64,000 nucleotides of DNA from Xenorhabdus lircayensis (lineage in GTDB: Bacteria; Pseudomonadota; Gammaproteobacteria; Enterobacterales; Enterobacteriaceae), in assembly GCF_016306625.1 (NCBI RefSeq), contig NZ_JACOII010000044.1:124001-188000 (forward strand), given 5' to 3'. Each line of letters begins with the position of its first letter. Position 1 is the stretch's first letter. Both the position numbers and the translations under genes were made by a program. The notes beneath the pieces were generated by a model that saw only the letters and a list, made by a program, of their open reading frames with translations, had not been told where the DNA came from and did not search any database. Below are positions 19,821 to 27,885 of this stretch, piece by piece.

Positions 19821-20711
19821 ATGGCTGTTCAACTTGGCATCAACCCCTTGACATGGACCAATGATGACTTGCCTTCTTTGGGTGCTGAAACACCTTTAGA
19901 AACTTGTCTGACAGAAGGTCGGAAGGCGGGATTTACAGGTTTTGAACTGGGTAATAAATTTCCCCGCCAGGCGCAGATTTTGGGACCTATCTTGGTTGCC
20001 CATGATTTGCAATTGGTGTCTGGCTGGTATTCCGGTGAACTGCTGACGCGCAGTGTTGAAGAAGAAATTGCCGCTGTTCAGCCATATTTGGCCCTGTTAT
20101 GTGAATTGGGTGCTACTGTGATGGTTTTTGCCGAAGTGACACACTGTATTCATGGCAATCAGGATAAACCTGTGCATCTTCGTCCACTGTTTCCGACAGA
20201 TCGCTGGCAAGAATATGGCGAAAAACTGACGGAATTTGCCCGTTATACTCAGTCGCAGGGAGTTCAGATTACTTATCATCACCATATGGGAACTGTGATT
20301 GAAAGTGCGCAAGATGTCGATAATCTGATGGAAAATACAGGCGAAGAAGTGGGTTTGTTGTTGGATACAGGGCATCTGACCTTTGCGGGGGATGATCCAT
20401 TGGCAGTGGCAAAACGCTGGTGCAAACGTATTAATCATGTGCACTGCAAAGATATTCGTCCAGATGTGTTAAAAGATGCCAAAAACCGCAAAACCAGCTT
20501 CCTTGATGCCGTCTTGAATGGCGTTTTTACCGTACCGGGAGATGGTTGCGTCGATTATCCGGCTATTTTTGAGGTATTGAAGGCGAATCACTATAACGGC
20601 TGGCTGGTGGTTGAAGCAGAACAAGATCCTGCCGTCGCCCACCCACTGACTTATGCCACGATGGGATATAACAATTTGTACAGATTCGCCAAAGAAGCGG
20701 GATTGATTTAA
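19821..20711 (+). CDS. iolE: Myo-inosose-2 dehydratase, IolE
   Basis: A 296-aa protein of the xylose-isomerase-like TIM-barrel superfamily. It dehydrates 2-keto-myo-inositol to the trihydroxycyclohexane dione used by IolD. Metal-binding stretches are visible: YHHHMGTVIE (about residues 153-162), LLDTGHLTFAGDDP (about 179-192), HVHCKDIRPDV (about 206-216) and VVEAEQDP near the end. Length is normal. CAGGAGA lies six bases before the ATG. iolB follows 21 bp downstream. Confidence 0.95.
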   Translation: MAVQLGINPLTWTNDDLPSLGAETPLETCLTEGRKAGFTGFELGNKFPRQAQILGPILVAHDLQLVSGWYSGELLTRSVEEEIAAVQPYLALLCELGATVMVFAEVTHCIHGNQDKPVHLRPLFPTDRWQEYGEKLTEFARYTQSQGVQITYHHHMGTVIESAQDVDNLMENTGEEVGLLLDTGHLTFAGDDPLAVAKRWCKRINHVHCKDIRPDVLKDAKNRKTSFLDAVLNGVFTVPGDGCVDYPAIFEVLKANHYNGWLVVEAEQDPAVAHPLTYATMGYNNLYRFAKEAGLI

Positions 20712-20732
20712 ACGCGAAGATTGGGGGGCCAA

Positions 20733-21563
20733 ATGTCTAAACTATTGTCAAAATACCAAGCACCTGATCAGGATAAACGGACACAACATATCACACCGGA
20801 AACGGCAAATTGGGGATATGTTTACTTTGCTGTTTATGAATTGAATGCGGGAGAATCCATCACCTTGCCCGCATCGGAAAATGAAACCTGTCTAGTGTTG
20901 GTGGCGGGAAAAGCCACGGTAGTGACACCTCAGCAACAGTTTGCGCAGGTTGGGGATCGCATGAACCCATTTGAGCGTAAAAAGCCTTACGCCGTCTACG
21001 TTGCACCGCATGAAGCGATGGAAATCATTGCCGAAACTCACCTTGAACTGGCCGTATGTCAGGCGAAAGGCAAGGGAAATTATCCCACCCGTTTGGTTAC
21101 GCCGCAGGATATTAGTGCTGAACAGCGTGGCAATGGTAATAATCGGCGCTATGTTCACAATATCCTGCCCGATGATCAACCAGCGGATAGCTTATTGGTT
21201 GTTGAGGTTTATACCGATGAGGGTTGTACCAGCTCTTATCCTAGCCACAAACATGATACCGATAACGCACCACAAGAAACCTATTTGGAAGAGACTTATT
21301 ATCACCGCTTGGATCCATCGCAGGGTTTTTGCGTGCAGAGAGTCTACACTGACGATCGCTCACTGGATGAAGTAATGGCGGTCTATAACAAGGATGTGGT
21401 GATGGTGCCGAAAGGCTATCACCCCGTAGCCACTATAGCGGGGTATGACAGTTATTACCTGAATGTGATGGCTGGCCCAACGCGTAACTGGTTATTTACA
21501 TGGGAAAAAGATCACCAATGGGTTAATGGCGAGGAATATGCGGCAAAACATGCCAGCCGTTAA
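20733..21563 (+). CDS. iolB: 5-deoxy-glucuronate isomerase, IolB
   Basis: A 276-aa bicupin that isomerises 5-deoxyglucuronate to 5-dehydro-2-deoxygluconate, the IolC substrate. The second cupin shows the metal-binding SYPSHKHDTDN and VPKGYHPVATIAGYDSYYLNVM. The ATG at 20733 is preferred because TTGGGGGG sits just upstream; an in-frame TTG at 20721 lies within that site. This is the last gene of the inositol operon and is followed by a strong hairpin. Confidence 0.95.
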   Translation: MSKLLSKYQAPDQDKRTQHITPETANWGYVYFAVYELNAGESITLPASENETCLVLVAGKATVVTPQQQFAQVGDRMNPFERKKPYAVYVAPHEAMEIIAETHLELAVCQAKGKGNYPTRLVTPQDISAEQRGNGNNRRYVHNILPDDQPADSLLVVEVYTDEGCTSSYPSHKHDTDNAPQETYLEETYYHRLDPSQGFCVQRVYTDDRSLDEVMAVYNKDVVMVPKGYHPVATIAGYDSYYLNVMAGPTRNWLFTWEKDHQWVNGEEYAAKHASR

Positions 21564-21570
21564 GTGGAGA

Positions 21571-21594
21571 ATTGCTCCCCAAATGGGGAGCAAT
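21571..21594. terminator. Hairpin between convergent iolB and the NCS1 permease gene
   Basis: A perfect stem ATTGCTCCCC-AAAT-GGGGAGCAAT lies 7 bp after the iolB stop and 17 bp from the stop of the opposite permease gene. It can fold on both strands, as expected for a shared terminator, although neither side has a clear U-tract. Confidence 0.65.
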
Positions 21595-21611
21595 ATCATG
21601 AAAGCGTAATG

Positions 21612-22901
21612 TTAAAGGCGTTTGCAGACTAGCTTAAATAGCCCATAGGCTACGCTTGCTACCAATAATGAGTTAATTGCTGGAACGCCCCAATCCGCTC
21701 CCAGACCAATAACACTGCCAATAAGACTGGCGATAATGGCCGCCCAGCCAATGGTTGGCGTTTCATTCGGAAGAGTGCCTTGTTGCCGACTCTCATCCAA
21801 CACTTTGCGGTGGGAACGTAGAATATAGTAATCAACCAACATGATCCCAAGAATGGGAGGAAAGACGACGCCTAATACAGTCAGGAAATCCACAAACCGT
21901 TCTAGAATACCCAGAATAGAAAGTAGCGTTCCTAGCATTCCGATCATCATCGTCGTTGGGGGATAGCGAAGTTTTTTGCCGGTTATGCCTTCTACGGCGT
22001 TGATAACGCCTAATGAAGAAGAATACAGGTTCAGGTCATTGACTCTTAATGTAGAGAATACGACAACCAGAAGACCGGCTCCCCCTGCGGCTTGCGACAT
22101 AATAGTGACGACATCCGCCGTATTCAGGGCTTTTACAATGAGGATCGCCAAACCATTAATCACAAATTCACCAGCAAGGATAGTCAGCAACGTGATCCCA
22201 AAAACATGCTTGCCTGATTTGGTATAACGGGTCAAATCGGGAGTCATCAAGCTGGCAACAATCGCACCACCAACCACAATCGTGATGCCTGCATTGATGG
22301 ACAATGTCTCACCTGAGTGAGGCAACGTGATGATTTCATGCAGTTGTTGACTCGCGCCTCCGGATAATACCTGAGTAGAAATATAAGCGACGAGTAGAAT
22401 AAACAGCGGCACGGCGATTCTGGCGGTAAACCGCAACGCTTTAAAACCAAAGGCAACCAACGCTGTCAACAAAATGCCTGATAGCGCTGCTGCCCAGACG
22501 AACCCGAGTTTATCGCCGGTGGCAAAGTTCAGGGAATGGGCGAAAATCGCATTTTGGATACCAAACCAGCCCAATAAACTGACTGCAACAACCAAGCCAA
22601 TTAACACTGATCCTATACGGCCAAAACCACACCATCGAGCCAGCAGACTGCCAGATAAGCCCTCACGCATCCCCGCAAAGCCAAGCCCGAAAGTGGCAAT
22701 CCCAAAGATCAGACTGCCGATAAAAATGGCGATAAAGGTATCGATCAGTGCCATGGAGTTGCCGAGCACAGCCCCAAGCATAAATTGATCCAATGCCGTC
22801 AACATGCCCATATGAACGATAGCCACGCTTAACAGTGATAAACGCTGTGTTTGTGGCACTCGGCTCAGTGGACAGTGTTCAATTTTGAGCACTATTATCA
22901 T
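21612..22901 (-). CDS. NCS1-family permease (cytosine permease-like)
   Basis: About 429 aa with some 12 membrane segments, resembling CodB-type nucleobase:cation symporters (NCS1). Typical features are the early LSVAIVHMGMLTALDQFMLGAVLG, then GLGFAGMREGLSGSLLARWCGFGRIGS, VGGAIVASLMTPDLTRYTKSGKH and VVFPPILGIMLVDYYILR. No cytosine deaminase or purine gene adjoins it, so the substrate is open. The start is uncertain: ATG at 22901, GTG at 22892 (better spaced after AAAGGA), or 22940 inside the upstream regulator gene. The gene lies 14 bases downstream of the PAS-LuxR gene on the same strand, so the two are probably one transcript. Confidence 0.85.
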   Translation of the reverse strand: MIIVLKIEHCPLSRVPQTQRLSLLSVAIVHMGMLTALDQFMLGAVLGNSMALIDTFIAIFIGSLIFGIATFGLGFAGMREGLSGSLLARWCGFGRIGSVLIGLVVAVSLLGWFGIQNAIFAHSLNFATGDKLGFVWAAALSGILLTALVAFGFKALRFTARIAVPLFILLVAYISTQVLSGGASQQLHEIITLPHSGETLSINAGITIVVGGAIVASLMTPDLTRYTKSGKHVFGITLLTILAGEFVINGLAILIVKALNTADVVTIMSQAAGGAGLLVVVFSTLRVNDLNLYSSSLGVINAVEGITGKKLRYPPTTMMIGMLGTLLSILGILERFVDFLTVLGVVFPPILGIMLVDYYILRSHRKVLDESRQQGTLPNETPTIGWAAIIASLIGSVIGLGADWGVPAINSLLVASVAYGLFKLVCKRL

Positions 22902-22914
22902 TCCTTTGATTGCT

Positions 22915-23610
22915 TTAGATAAACAGAACACCTTTTTCAATTAGACGTTCTGGAATATAGCTATCTAATTGTAAATGCCGACAAAACTCCTCAAATTGCT
23001 GAATCGAATGGACATTGGCCTTCTGATAGATGTTGTAGACTCTGTTTTCTATCGTTTTGTGGCTAACGTTGTATATTTGGGCGATTTCCTTATTTGAGCG
23101 TCTTTGCAGCATTAAGAAGATGATATCAAGCTCACCTTGGGTAAATAGGTCTGTGACAGCTTCTGTAGTGATAACGCTGGGTTTTTGGCGGTTAATATAT
23201 TTTAAAGGGGAGAGGCTACTCAGTGGCTTAGCGTTCCAAACTATCCCGATGCACTCTTTTTCATCGTTATACACAGGAAATTTTTCACTGATGAAAGGCG
23301 CTAAACTGTTTTTTCCGTACCAATAATGTGTTTCGATAATGGAAACTCTATCTTTTGATTCTTCTGTTCTCCGGTCATGTTCTTTAAGATCTTGTGAAAA
23401 TTGATCGTCAGACCAATCAGTTGGGAACTCACAGTCTAACTTACCTTCGACGTCAAAATTTTCTGGTGTGTTGGTGTAAAGGTAAGCCGCTTTATTCATA
23501 TAGATATGTCGGGACTCTAAATCCTTAATGCCCCAAGGATCGCTGAGATGCTCCATCATGGCGATTAGCCCCTTTAAATAGGGTTCATTATTTTTATAGG
23601 ATAAACTCAT
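22915..23610 (-). CDS. PAS-LuxR orphan transcriptional regulator
   Basis: A 231-aa protein with a PAS-like N-terminal sensor (about residues 15-125, with LSDPWGIKDLESRHIYMNKAA and an IVWNAKPLS close) and a C-terminal LuxR helix-turn-helix (about 150-210, with LTQGELDIIFLML-type spacing and SNKEIAQIYNVSHKTIENRVYNIYQK). Family knowledge: Photorhabdus and Xenorhabdus encode many PAS4-LuxR solos without a cognate LuxI, thought to sense host or self signals. No luxI is present nearby. It is followed closely by the NCS1 permease gene, which may be its target or partner. Confidence 0.88.
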   Translation of the reverse strand: MSLSYKNNEPYLKGLIAMMEHLSDPWGIKDLESRHIYMNKAAYLYTNTPENFDVEGKLDCEFPTDWSDDQFSQDLKEHDRRTEESKDRVSIIETHYWYGKNSLAPFISEKFPVYNDEKECIGIVWNAKPLSSLSPLKYINRQKPSVITTEAVTDLFTQGELDIIFLMLQRRSNKEIAQIYNVSHKTIENRVYNIYQKANVHSIQQFEEFCRHLQLDSYIPERLIEKGVLFI

Positions 23611-24017
23611 CTCTATCTCATATAATTTATACTTGTTAAATTTTAATTTAAAAATAATAACGTTTGTATTTATATCCCTACCTTCATTGACTCCATATTC
23701 ATAAAGCTAATTTTTCCGTGGAGATTGCTAAATTGAAACTAAAAAATATCTACATAAGTCATATTTTCTCTATTCTTTGGCTATTCTTTTTATTATCTGT
23801 TTTTGTTAGTCTCCACTAAAATATAACTTATAAAATTAATATTTTCTATAGTAAATGATTTCTCTATTTTATTAAATAATCCCGTCTAGAACGAAATTGC
23901 TATCACTTTTGCTGTTTAATGACAAGAGTGTTTTTCACTCTTTCCTTATTCCATAAAAAGTGTTTAATCTAAAAGATCATATAAATTAGCTAGTTATATA
24001 TTTTTCTGGGCGTTGAT
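23611..24017. other. Divergent AT-rich promoter region
   Basis: About 400 bp between the PAS-LuxR gene (minus) and the XRE regulator gene (plus). It is very AT-rich and should hold both promoters. I see no gene and no clear palindromic operator. Confidence 0.55.
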
Positions 24018-24632
24018 ATGTATAAAACACAAAAAATGGAACACCTAAGAAAAAATTTGCAATATCTGCTTGATTCCAGAGGAGAGACAAGAGTATCGAT
24101 CTGCGATCGAACAGGTCTTAACCGTACAACCATCTATAATATTCTGGATGGCAGAGTTCAAAGCGTTCACTCTTCCACAATACAGAAAGTCTCCAATTTC
24201 TTTGGCGTATCATATAGTGAAATAGAGACAACTGATATCGCAGAAAAAGAACGTTTGGATGCCATCATCTCTTATGAAGGAAACATGAATCCCTGTGCTG
24301 TTCCGCTATTTATGCAATCTGAGTGCATTACTCCTGACTTTTATGACAGCAAAATCGGTTCTCTCATTGTTGAAAGAAAACTGACTTATTATTTTGGGTC
24401 GGGACCTAATATCGTTGCCGTTTTACTTGAGAATGATTTCTCAGGTAAATATAATGCTGGGGATTTATTAATAATTAAGAGGGGTCATTACCAGAACAAT
24501 AATCCAAAATTATGTTTCGAACCAAAACAGCAGCAGTTTCATATCAAAGAATTCAATAGAGAAAGTTCGGATAGTTTGATGGTGATTGGGGATATAATGG
24601 AAGAACGGTTCGGATATGGGAAAAAAATATAA
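24018..24632 (+). CDS. XRE-type regulator with C-terminal S24-like fold, catalytically empty
   Basis: A 204-aa protein. Residues about 8-65 form a Cro/CI-type helix-turn-helix (RVSICDRTGLNRTTIYNILDGRVQSVHSSTIQKVSNFFGV in pieces). The C-terminal half includes LLENDFSGKYNAGDLLIIKRG, reminiscent of LexA/CI S24 domains, but I see no Ser-Lys catalytic pair. This suggests a ligand-sensing or dimerisation module rather than a self-cleaving repressor. No other phage genes are present. Its end overlaps the start of the transporter gene by 17 bases, which implies translational coupling. No strong ribosome binding site is visible; an ATG at residue 7 is an alternative start. Confidence 0.75.
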   Translation: MYKTQKMEHLRKNLQYLLDSRGETRVSICDRTGLNRTTIYNILDGRVQSVHSSTIQKVSNFFGVSYSEIETTDIAEKERLDAIISYEGNMNPCAVPLFMQSECITPDFYDSKIGSLIVERKLTYYFGSGPNIVAVLLENDFSGKYNAGDLLIIKRGHYQNNNPKLCFEPKQQQFHIKEFNRESSDSLMVIGDIMEERFGYGKKI

Positions 24633-25473
24633 ATTATTGGGATTCAACAGTCAGGATAATACCGCTAACGTATTAATTTCATCAACCGGAAAAGTATTAA
24701 AAATAAACACAAAGGAGCTTGAGAAGAGTGAAATAGCAGATGATCTCGACAATCACGAGATAAAATCGCTTTATAGGAAGCTATATTCTAGTTTTCCAAA
24801 TACCCCCTCAGTTTATGAAATTGAAGAGCGTAATGAAAAATCTTGGATTGTGTATTCATTTCTCGCATTATTACTGACAATTTTCTATACATTTAGCAAT
24901 ATAGCAGCAGCTAAACCCGTTTACATTGAATACCTTGATATTATTGTCACTCCTGGTACCTTTATTTACCCTTTTTCATTTTTAGTTATTGATTTATTGA
25001 GTGAATTTTATGGGTTCAGGTTGGCAAGAAAAGCAATATATATGTCATTAGTTTCTAACCTGATCATTGTATCTCTGTTGAGTATTTCAACGAGTTTACC
25101 CGCCATTCCAAGTTGGGATTTAAATGATCAGTACAATGCTCTAATGAGCCATATTCTGTCGGCAATTTTTGCTTCCTCGCTGTCATTTTTGGTTTCAGAG
25201 CTTGTCAATTCTTATATCTTGTGCAAATTGAAGGACATGACAAATTCCCGCTTTTTGGCATTAAGGGTATTCTTCAGTACGTTTATTGCATCAGTGATTG
25301 ATAGTTTTGTTTTCTGTCTTGTCGCATTCTATGGAAAACTACCTTTAAATCAAATTATTACAATGATGGTTGTACAAATCTTAATTAAGATTTTCTTCGC
25401 ATTGTTTAATGTCTTTCCTGCTTACGGCTCACGTTATTTATTTAACCGATGGGTTGTTAAAACAGCAAATTGA
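24616..25473 (+). CDS. VUT/YhhQ-family membrane transporter with N-terminal cytosolic extension
   Basis: A 285-aa protein. Residues about 78-280 carry six or so membrane segments with the VUT-family core TPGTFIYPFSFLVIDLLSEFYGFRLARKAIYM. The E. coli member YhhQ takes up queuosine precursors. This protein is longer than YhhQ by a charged, soluble stretch of about 75 residues at the N-terminus (GFNSQDNTANVLISSTGKVL onwards) that I cannot place. It overlaps the XRE regulator gene, so regulator and transporter are one unit. Queuosine precursor uptake is possible but not shown. Confidence 0.75.
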   Translation: MGKKYKLLGFNSQDNTANVLISSTGKVLKINTKELEKSEIADDLDNHEIKSLYRKLYSSFPNTPSVYEIEERNEKSWIVYSFLALLLTIFYTFSNIAAAKPVYIEYLDIIVTPGTFIYPFSFLVIDLLSEFYGFRLARKAIYMSLVSNLIIVSLLSISTSLPAIPSWDLNDQYNALMSHILSAIFASSLSFLVSELVNSYILCKLKDMTNSRFLALRVFFSTFIASVIDSFVFCLVAFYGKLPLNQIITMMVVQILIKIFFALFNVFPAYGSRYLFNRWVVKTAN

Positions 25474-25479
25474 TAAACC

Positions 25480-25502
25480 GCATGGGGGAATGTCCCTCAT
25501 GC
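25480..25502 (+). terminator. Probable terminator of the XRE-transporter unit
   Basis: Arms GCATGGGGGA and TCCCTCATGC with a 3-base loop (one G-U pair) start 6 bp after the stop codon and are followed by TCTTTCTT. Confidence 0.65.
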
Positions 25503-26027
25503 TCTTTCTTCGCTAACAATCTTGCCTTATTTGTTTATAACTAAATAATATTTATTACGGTTTTTATATGTATTTATTTTTATAAAGCTAATTGTTATCA
25601 CATAGGTTTATCACATGAATATTTATGCAATCTGGCGGTTGATATACATACTATTTATAAGGTAAATAGTATGTTCAGTTCTTACTCCCTACTGAATATG
25701 AATACATTGCATCTAAGATATAATTTTATTTTACTATCAATTAGATACGTAATATTTGTTCCATATTTTATTTATTGGCTATCAAATAATGACATACTTA
25801 TTCATCATTAAAATCAACATTTGTGTTTTTATATGTTGATTTTAACATTTGTCTGGTGTATTAATTTCATCGTCAAAACATAAGTTAAAATTTATATTTT
25901 GTCTGGACGTTAGGTTAGGGGGACATGTCTCCCTTTATGCAGACAAATAATTTTCATTATTTTGAATTATAATTTTTATTCGCCCAACACCAGGGTAACA
26001 TTAGTTTGTTTTTTGAACTTATGATAG

Positions 26028-26065
26028 CCAGTCTCTTAGTCAGGAATTCTTGATTAAGAGACTGG
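26028..26065. repeat. 38-bp near-perfect palindrome
   Basis: Outer arms CCAGTCTCTTA and TAAGAGACTGG pair perfectly, and the inner GTCAGGAA/TTCTTGAT pairs with two G-U-type mismatches, centred on GAATTC. It lies downstream of the AraC-type gene and could act as a terminator, though no U-tract follows on either strand. Confidence 0.8.
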
Positions 26066-26072
26066 ACAATCA

Positions 26073-26136
26073 TATAGCCAATAGATTCCAAATTGCGGTA
26101 CAACCAACATAGCCGCAACTTGACAGTGTAAGGTAT
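26073..26136. repeat. Dispersed intergenic repeat copy
   Basis: Begins TATAGCCAATAGATTCCAA and ends AAGGTATGA, with TTGCGG/CCGCAA inside. It resembles the palindromic repeat with ACCCAATAGATTTC and CTTGAAA termini that I recall from Yersinia, Serratia and Photorhabdus intergenic DNA. A compact relative is at 56421-56466. Confidence 0.5.
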
Positions 26137-26142
26137 GACCTT

Positions 26143-27018
26143 TTATATCAGGGGTAGATAAATATCTGTCACGGCCTCGGCTTCAGGGACAGTTGGGAAC
26201 AACTTTATTCGTTCAAAAAATAGCGGAAAATCCCTAATTTCTTGATTGTTTTCCGATAACCAACGTGTATACAGGTAATTGACTATGACAGGTATTTCAC
26301 CATCTGAGCCGATATGTCTTATATAGGCACATTTTCCTGATGGAAGGGTTTTTTGGATAATTTTGGGGTGGTTAACCTCAAACGTTGAGGTGATTTCTAC
26401 ACATAAATCAAATTGGTATTCATCCGGTTCAACTTTTTCGGGATCGGCATAAACGAGATTGAACGTTCTGTACCGTTCGGGCGGCAATTTATTGCCTATT
26501 CTCCATTCCTTGAACTCTCGAACTGTATTACCGATATCTGATGGAGAACCTTTGTGTTCCATCACTGCCACCGAGGTTTCTGGAAAGCTAACGATTTTTA
26601 CTTCAACAAGCGGTAGTCTCTCATTCATTACTTTAGTCCTAATATCATTTATGATTTGGTGCCGGCTATACCAGATAGACCAATCAGGTTTTTTCCTGAA
26701 TTCCATAGGACTTTGACCAACAGCACTTTTGAACGCTCTAGAGAATGCTTCTGGACTTTCATAACCACATGTAAGAGCAATATCTATAATTGAACTATGG
26801 CTATACGCCAGATCATAAACTGCTTTTTTTAATCGGAGCTGCCTGATATACGCAGCAACGCCGATACCGTAATTTGCGGAAAATAATCGGTGAAAGTGAT
26901 ATTTAGAACAGGCAGCAATGCTGCTCAAACTTTCTCCATTCATATTGGTGTCGATATTTTCATCGATGTAATGAAGAAGTGCGTTCAATCGTCGTTTAAT
27001 CATAGTCATAATATCCAA
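26143..27018 (-). CDS. AraC-family regulator with C-terminal GyrI-like ligand domain
   Basis: A 291-aa protein. Residues about 10-108 hold the two helix-turn-helix motifs of AraC/XylS proteins (LSSIAACSKYHFHRLFSANYG and IIDIALTCGYESPEAFSRAFK, then GQSPMEFRK). Residues about 130-290 resemble the GyrI/SoxS-Rob-type small-molecule-binding domain (VSFPETSVAVMEHKGSP..., LPSGKCAYIRHIG, FPLFFERI). Proteins of this layout (Rob, BmrR-like) often respond to amphiphilic drugs or toxins. It reads towards the left and lies alone; the TetR gene 157 bp upstream is on the same strand. Confidence 0.88.
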   Translation of the reverse strand: MDIMTMIKRRLNALLHYIDENIDTNMNGESLSSIAACSKYHFHRLFSANYGIGVAAYIRQLRLKKAVYDLAYSHSSIIDIALTCGYESPEAFSRAFKSAVGQSPMEFRKKPDWSIWYSRHQIINDIRTKVMNERLPLVEVKIVSFPETSVAVMEHKGSPSDIGNTVREFKEWRIGNKLPPERYRTFNLVYADPEKVEPDEYQFDLCVEITSTFEVNHPKIIQKTLPSGKCAYIRHIGSDGEIPVIVNYLYTRWLSENNQEIRDFPLFFERIKLFPTVPEAEAVTDIYLPLI

Positions 27019-27081
27019 CTCATCTGGTACACAGGCATGTTATATAGCCTCCAGTGATGGAACATGATGATAATTGCTGAC

Positions 27082-27135
27082 TTATCCCCTCATTTTTCAA
27101 GTTGTTGACTGCAAATTGGGAACCATTAGATATAG
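27082..27135. repeat. Partial dispersed intergenic repeat copy
   Basis: TTATCCCCTCATTTTTCAAG followed by TTG matches one end of the repeat seen at 56421-56466 (shared CATTTTTCAAG) and ends near CCATTAGATATAG. It lies between the AraC-type and TetR genes. Confidence 0.4.
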
Positions 27136-27175
27136 ATAAAGTTAATTGACGAGTAAGCCCTTGTTTTTGATAAAT

Positions 27176-27718
27176 TCAGAGCAGTGCTTTCGCTCCCATT
27201 CGATAAATTTGTTCGCAACCTACAATTTCGCCAAATTCTGCCCGAACTATCATCCCTTCGATAAATGTCATCAGGATTTCCGTCTTGGTTTCGGCATCTT
27301 TTTGGTTGGCTGTGAAAATTGAGAATAAGAGTGATTTTAGCCACGTTTTATGTTGTTGAGCTTGTTTGGCGATAATCTCGTCGTGGCCTTTAAATTCTGC
27401 TAAGGCATGCATAAACAGGCAACCTTTAAAATCAGGGGATTGGAACCATGAAAAATGCCAATCAAGGATCGCATTTAGCTTATTTTCAGTTCCTTCTGTG
27501 GCGGATACTGTGTTATTTAGCGCCTCTTCAAATCTCTTATGTCGCCTGATTAGTAGGCTTTCAATCAGTTTGTTTTTGGAGCCGAAGTAGCGGTACATAG
27601 AGGTTTTTGACACATTTGCCTTATCTCGAATCAGATCGACCCCAACTGCGTTGTAACCGAATTCATTAAACAGTGATTCTGCAATGTCTAAGATGTGATT
27701 TTTTTTGCTCATAGTCAT
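27176..27718 (-). CDS. TetR-family repressor, probably of the divergent HPP gene
   Basis: A 180-aa TetR protein. The N-terminal helix-turn-helix region (about residues 5-52) reads ILDIAESLFNEFGYNAVGVDLI...ANVSKTSMYRYFGSKNKLIESLL. The all-helical C-terminal part (GCLFMHALAEF, about 100-110) is the ligand and dimer domain. It diverges from the HPP membrane protein gene over 167 bp that contain two copies of an imperfect palindrome, a standard arrangement for local auto-repression. Confidence 0.88.
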   Translation of the reverse strand: MTMSKKNHILDIAESLFNEFGYNAVGVDLIRDKANVSKTSMYRYFGSKNKLIESLLIRRHKRFEEALNNTVSATEGTENKLNAILDWHFSWFQSPDFKGCLFMHALAEFKGHDEIIAKQAQQHKTWLKSLLFSIFTANQKDAETKTEILMTFIEGMIVRAEFGEIVGCEQIYRMGAKALL

Positions 27719-27785
27719 TTTTCTTAGTTATTTCAATTAGTTTTGATTAGTACTCTTATTTTTGCAAATCAGAGGTTGTTTTTAA

Positions 27786-27829
27786 GTGGACAGATCTGTA
27801 CCATTTGATGGGTGTACAGATTTGTACAC
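27786..27829. promoter_or_regulatory. Paired palindromic operators between TetR and HPP genes
   Basis: GTGGACAGATCTGTACCA (27786-27803) and GTGTACAGATTTGTACAC (27812-27829) share ACAGAT(C/T)TGTAC and are centred 26 bp apart, about 2.5 helical turns. They are the probable binding sites for the adjacent TetR protein. Confidence 0.7.
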
Positions 27830-27885
27830 ACGAAGTATCACACTTACTGAGTAATATTGCACGCTAATCATCTGGAGAGTGAAAC

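Larger units (their letters stand above)
25474..26142. other. AT-rich region between convergent transporter and AraC-type genes
   Basis: About 670 bp with no credible gene. It holds a terminator hairpin next to the transporter gene, a 38-bp near-perfect palindrome (26028-26065) and a copy of a dispersed intergenic repeat (26073-26136). Confidence 0.6.

Noticed and set aside
24018..24632. Prophage: a CI-like repressor might mark phage DNA.
   Set aside because: No integrase, structural, lysis or replication gene and no attachment site nearby; the partner is a membrane transporter.
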